A stretch of DNA of 64,000 nucleotides. It comes from Serinus canaria. Taxonomy: Eukaryota > Chordata > Aves > Passeriformes > Fringillidae. Positions 58,627 through 64,000 of this stretch are shown one piece after another. The notes beneath the pieces were generated by a model. The model worked only from the letters and a program-made list of their open reading frames with translations. It had not been told where the DNA came from and ran no database searches. Positions within the stretch are counted from its first letter, which is position 1, and each line of letters starts with the position of its first letter. Where the stretch lies: positions 11,893,219-11,957,218 of the forward strand of contig NC_066323.1 of NCBI RefSeq assembly GCF_022539315.1, given 5' to 3'. The position numbers and the translations under genes were made by a program.

Positions 58627-60094
58627 TCAGTGATTAACATCAGCTCCTGACAGCTCCATCAGCCTTTCTGGGGAGGACCAGAGACTTTTCCAAGTCTGGA
58701 GCACTCCTGGCACAAATGTCTCTGCAATGACCTGGCAGAGGTGCCACCTGAGCTCTTGCAGTGAGCACTGGCAGGCGTGGAGGCCAGGCCTGCTTAACAA
58801 GGTCTCTTCTGCTTTTTTAAAGGACTTTCCCAATCCCCATGTGGGAACAGATCACAGCCACAGTGGGGCATGGCAGCTGCGGCAGATAGCCAGGCACAGA
58901 TTTGAGGTTGACTGTAGCCTTTAAATTCATATTGGGAGTGATTTGGGGACCCCAGATCCTCATGCAGTGATGATTCATCTGGCAAGGTCATGTACATGGG
59001 AAACCTCCTAACGTGGAAGCATTATTCCAAGCAGGGCAAATAGATGGTGCCCAGTCTGATCACGAGCAAACTGCCCAGGCTGGTGCATCCTGCCTGGCAC
59101 AGCTTTCTGCAGAGGATCAGGGTCAGGAGGAGGGAACTTAGAGAGATGGGCTACACCAAGGACAAGCCAGGCAAGATTCCCCTATCCTCCAGCTCAAACA
59201 GCCAAGTAGAGCCTGCTGCTAGAAGACAAGAAGTAGGAAAAGATGATTAATAGAGGCTTGGGAACAAAGTTGACTTGATTTCTTTTGAAATGGAGAGCAG
59301 TTCCTCAGACAGCAGCTGGCATGAGCCTGCATAGCTTCCAGTGGGAAGGGAGATAAACGCCTGCCTGGACACAGTCCAACCCAGTGTGAAAGGACACATT
59401 AAGGAAGCAAACAAACCTGCTGCTCTCAGTTCCAAGGCACTGAGATGGGCTTGTAAAATAGCTTGGGCAGGGGCCACCCCAGAGCATGCTGCCCTCTGCC
59501 ATCACACCAGGAGGCAGTGCCAGGCAGTGTGGCAGGGTCACAGCCACTTATATACCCATCCCTGTGTGAGCAGAGCAGGGGCCAGCAGGAGACAAACCCT
59601 TCCATCAAAGGCAGCTGGACCAGGAGATGTGGGGAGCTGGTTTACAGCCCCTGGAAAAAGTTCCAGAAGTTGGCCAGAATGGATATCAGAGCTGCAGGTT
59701 GTTTCAAAGCCTACATTGCACTCACCCTATAAATCAAACAGGAAGATGCAGCAAACTCATCACAGTGACATAAAATGGATTTCTCACTGGTGTTATGCCA
59801 ATGCCATGGAGCTTTGCTTCATCTCACTCATTTCCAGGGGTTTTAATTAAAAGCTTTTTCCCTGCACTGTTTGTGATGTGGGTAAACAAAGCACCAACTC
59901 CTGGCCAGAGTGACAGGGAAAGGAAGAATGAGCATCTGTGCTGCACAGCACCTTCTGCTAAATGGGGAACAGATTGGGGTAAGTACTCCAAACCCATGCG
60001 AGGGTAGGGCTCCAGTCCCCCTCATCCAGGAGGATTAAAAAAGACCTGCTGGTGTCCACTGAACTGTTCCAGCTTGTAGCTGTGGTAGGTAGTC

Positions 60095-60385
60095 CAGCCA
60101 CAAACCTCGTAAGTGAAGGGAATTATTCTTTTAATTAGAAACAAGCCCCAGCTTTTGAGTAGCCTGCAATACCTAAAGGGCTGATGGTAAGGAAAATGTT
60201 TTATTTCCAGGGAGATGGCTCACTTATGATGGCTGTAAAACACATTAATGAGAGGATAAGGGTTCTAGAGCTGTTATAAAATCCACTGGTTCATTTCTTG
60301 CTTTAGTGCTGCTTACGATTCAATTTTCACACAGGATCATTTGTTTAGCAGACGTTAATGCAGCAAAGGTGAGTTAACTGCATCC
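60095..60385. promoter_or_regulatory. Candidate conserved non-coding element
   Basis: About 290 AT-rich bases include TTTTAATTAGAAAC at about 60,129-60,142 and TTAATGAGAGG and TTTAGCAGACGTTAATG words further on. There is no open frame and no simple repeat. It stands out from GC-richer flanks and looks enhancer-like. Conservation is untested. Confidence 0.22.
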
Positions 60386-63300
60386 AGCTCTCACTCACTC
60401 CCAAGGCACAGTCACATGCTCCCAAAAACCTGTCTGCATGACTTCTCTGCCAGGATGGGGCCAGCACACAGCCTCTCCCCACCACAAGCACTGGTGCACA
60501 TGGTCCCAGTTCCCTGGGTCAGAGCAGGCAGCTGTCCCTCTCCAGCCTACCTCCACCCAGGGGTGCTCAGATGCCTGCCTGGGGCAGTTCTGCAGAGTCC
60601 CAGCATCATTCTCTGGGCTTTGCTCCTCATCTTCACAGTGCACAGAGTACCCTGCAAAAGCCAGCCCATGAAGATAGGTCCCTTCTTGGCAGCTACTTTC
60701 TTGTACAGGGCAGCCTGGACTATTTTATCACAGCAAATGGGAGTGGGAAGAATGGGAAGCTACCCATCCTGATGCTAATCCCTCTTCCATTGGGACAATT
60801 AAAAAATACATCCATTCCCATAGGAACACCACTCAGCTTTGCAACATTGAACAGAGAGTCTCTTAAACCAGACAGCCTCTCCTGTAGCTGGTTCTGTATA
60901 GTTTAATTAAATTCTACTGACAACTTCACCCCCCCAGCTTTAACAGGAAGGCAGAAAAACCCCACTGCAAAAGCTCCAGCAAAGTCACACCAGAGCAGAG
61001 ACATGACCCCCAGTGGGGAGGAGACATCTGTGGCAGAGGGACTACTGGCAATGCCAGTCCTGGGCACCTTCTGTCACTGCTGCCCCCACGATGCTGAGCT
61101 GTGAGTGCAGCCTGTGCTGGCTGCTGCCTGCACTGAATTGCACTGCACTGTCTCCATTTATTTGATTTGTATCGCCTGAAGGAAAATGCTTTTGCTGTCT
61201 TCATGCACTCTAAGCATTTGGCTTCAAAACAAAAGCTCTGGGGACCTGTCATCACATGCTTTCCTTCCCATAAAGAAAAGGCAAGTTCCAGTCTTTTTGA
61301 GCTGAATTGCAGAAAAGTGCTCAAGCCCACCACTGCTGCTCCGCCTTGCTCAGGGATGACCTTGCAAAGGTTATTTTTGAAAGCTGCTGCTTCTTCCTGC
61401 TGCAGTCTGACATTGGAACTGTCACATCCTGCCTTCCTGCTTTACCTGGAGGACTTCAACAGCCTTTGAAGGAGTCAGAAAAGTAGCAGCATGGCTCAGG
61501 TTCTTCCCCCTGAGCAAATGCTCTCAATACTTGATCCTACATACCCACATGCATGAATGCCCACCGCTCTTCCACTGGCATCACATGGATGCCCATGTGC
61601 ATGGCACAGCCCTGGGCCTCTGTGGGATGGGAACAGGTCATGATTGTTGGGTTTTTCCCCTCTGCATCCGGTGAGCTCTGGAAGGATTTCCTCCTCTCCA
61701 GACATGCAGAGGCCATGGGGGAGGCATGTGATGGTGTGTGTGCTTGTGTGCTGTGCTCAGTGCTGCTCCTCCTGCCCCATACACACATGCATGGCCCAGA
61801 CCTCAGCTCCCAGGGACAGTGGTATGGATGTTAATGGTCTGGGTGAGTCCAAAATGAAAGCCCAGATCAGAGTTGTTGGGAAAGAATTTCTCTGCTTTTG
61901 GGAATAAGGAGAGGAAATTCAGTTCCCTGATTTCTCCCTGCACAGATACTGGTTCCTTTCTCACCTTAGACCCTTTTGTGCAGTACCCTTTCTGTAGTCC
62001 ATTACACAGACACACAGACCATGGGGGATGTCACTGCTGGCAGGGATACCAGACAGCAGCAATGTGCTCTGGGCTCCACTTTCTTCCAGACATCTTCACA
62101 CAGCTTCCTGGCATTTCTAGAACTACCCAGGCACCCACCCACAGGAGCACAGCTTCCCTGACAGCCCACCACCAGCCAGGCAGCTCATTCCTTACTCAAA
62201 GAGAAAGAAAAAGAAAGAATTTAATTATTTAATTTGCAATTTACTCTGCTCCCTCAGATCAAGACATTCAGTACAGCATGGCCAAAAAATCCCAACCATT
62301 GTTTTGCTCTAAAATATTTTGCTTGCTTCAACAACACTGGTACTGCAGTAGCAGATCTCACTCCTCCTGTCTCTCACTTTATCTTTGCCTCTCCTCCCTC
62401 CGCCTCCTGTTTTTCCCATCTGTGTTCGGAGCAGAGGAAGCGGAGATGAAAGACAGGCTGCTGACTCTTCCTGCGGGCTCTGGATTGCCCAAACCAATCG
62501 ACTTTTTTCAGTCTCTGCCTTTCCCTGCCCACTTCTGACAAGCTCTGCAAAGATCACAATGTATTTACTCTTCTCCCAGCACAGTGAGGAAGATGAAGCA
62601 TGAGTGCTCAGTGTGCTGGTACAGAAATTACAAACAAAGGCTCTGCAAACACAGTGGTCAGAGGATTCAGAAAGCTCTGACCTGACCCAGCACAGGGCCC
62701 TGGTTAAACGATTTGCTGAGAGCAGCCAAGAGGCTGTGCAAGCATCAAGCAATGTGCTGCTGGCTGCACAAACTACCTGCTTATTCCCTTTGAAAGGGTT
62801 TACACACACACACCATGCCTCTGAAGGAATAAAAAATGGCTCTTGAAAGCTCCTACTGATTCTGCAGTGAACTGTGACATTAAGGATGTGGAGGGAGGTG
62901 ACCCAACCAGCTCACGGTTCATTCAGCAGCAGCTCGTGGGTGTTGCTCACTAGAGAGTGGAGCCGTCTCTGGCAGCTCCCTGCCCTACTTCTCTTTCAGA
63001 AATACATAATTGTGACATTGTGTTACATAATTTATCATGTTACATCGAGATTGGGGCCGTCCTTGTGCAGCTTATTCTTCTGGGTATTTGAGCTGCCAGG
63101 AAGGAGAGACAAAAAGTGCAACCCCACAAACAGCCACTACTTTAGAAAAAGCTTTTAGAGTTTGGAACAGTCTGAGACACCCCCATCCTTGAGCACACAG
63201 TCAAAAGGAGTTGTACAGGCAGAGTTTGGTCTGACCTGTGAGATGGCATCTCCCTGGCACACTGCTCTAACTTCAGGGTCTTTGAAAGGACCCCAGTACA

Positions 63301-64000
63301 TCAACAGAGCTCTCCCCAGACAGCCTGCTCCTTTTCCAGGACTTCCTTCCATGCTGACCAAAGGCCCAATAAAAAGGCAGTTGTGAATGGGTGAAATCCC
63401 CCCCCACCACTGCCAACCTCACTGGCAGCACCTGCAAGGTGGGCTGTAGAGCCAAGCCAGCCAGTGTTTGCTGCACAAGCAGCCTCCCAGAGCAGGGTTA
63501 CACACTCAGAGCCACAGCTAGGCTAAACTGGCCAGAAAACATCTGTGCAGAGCAGCAGGAACTGTGGTGCAAGGGCTCATCTCCCTGAAGGTGCTAATGC
63601 AAGCAGAGGCTCCAGGTGCCAGCATCCCCATAGTGGCTCCACACCTCCCACAGGACAAGCTTCTTGTGTGCTGTGTTTCCTCCTCCTCCTCTCACCAAAA
63701 GAATTAGGTTCAGCCTGTCCTAGGGACAGGCACTGCCTGCAGCCCTGTCTTTGCACTCCCAGTGCAGCCTGAGCTGCAGCTCCCTGTCCTGGGCATGAGG
63801 GATTTCACTGGTGTCCAACACTCCACCCTGGCAGCTGCCTCTCTCATCCCACCAGTGGCAGGATGGGCAGCTCCAGCCTTCATCCTCCCCATGCCAGAGT
63901 GGCAGGTGGGTGTCACCTGCTCAGGTGATGAGTTTTGTGGGCATAGCAACAATTCCTGCACCAACCAGCCAGCTGTTTAACCTGGAAATGAGTCTATGAA

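Larger units (their letters stand above)
57044..64000. other. Gene-poor region to the window end
   Basis: No gene is recognised; XXYLT1, expected on this side in amniotes, does not reach into the window as far as I can tell. Short perfect stems occur at 58602-58626 (11 pairs, 3-base loop) and 63713-63731 (8 pairs, 3-base loop). A short (CA)n run is at about 62,803-62,812. An AT-rich island at about 60,095-60,385 is flagged separately. Confidence 0.45.

Noticed and set aside
63713..63731. 8-bp inverted repeat GCCTGTCC/GGACAGGC with 3-base loop
   Set aside because: Too short to exceed chance in a 64-kb window.
57044..64000. XXYLT1 exons
   Set aside because: Expected on this side by synteny, but no glycosyltransferase-like segment is visible on either strand.

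Overview
The window is vertebrate, and most likely avian, genomic DNA. Three things point to a bird. Two 3'-end fragments of CR1 retrotransposons are present. The gene order LSG1 (minus strand) then FAM43A (plus strand) is that of human 3q29 and, as I recall, chicken chromosome 9. LSG1 is also compact, with 14 coding exons in 10.6 kb. The species cannot be named from the sequence alone.

Layout. Bases 1-11,870: no gene I can support, one CR1 fragment at about 5,478-5,993, and the presumed LSG1 3' UTR at the right-hand end. Bases 11,871-22,463: complete LSG1 on the minus strand, rebuilt here exon by exon into an uninterrupted 652-residue reading frame. Its CpG-island promoter (to about 22,660) is directly followed by a second CR1 fragment. 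Bases 22,875-29,590: no recognisable gene. Bases 29,590-31,760: a strong CpG island holding the single-exon gene FAM43A (30,147-31,235, plus strand), with a GC-rich minisatellite just after its stop codon and a polyadenylation signal near 32,138. Bases 32,160-64,000: a gene-poor stretch, probably part of the interval between FAM43A and XXYLT1. It contains a 23-bp minisatellite, two tetranucleotide arrays, a 46-base A run, several AT-rich homeodomain-motif islands, and a striking 94-nt near-perfect hairpin.

The two genes are not functionally linked. LSG1 is a cytoplasmic GTPase of late 60S ribosomal subunit maturation. FAM43A is a poorly characterised PTB/PID-domain protein. They are transcribed divergently, with about 7.7 kb between their start codons.

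The observations most worth a second look are: (1) an LSG1 intron with a perfect U12-type donor and AT-AT ends, where only this splice restores the conserved protein; (2) the isolated hairpin at 50,485-50,578, either a candidate small-RNA precursor or a palindromic miniature transposon; (3) the minisatellites, and the 717-nt open frame that continues FAM43A past its stop.
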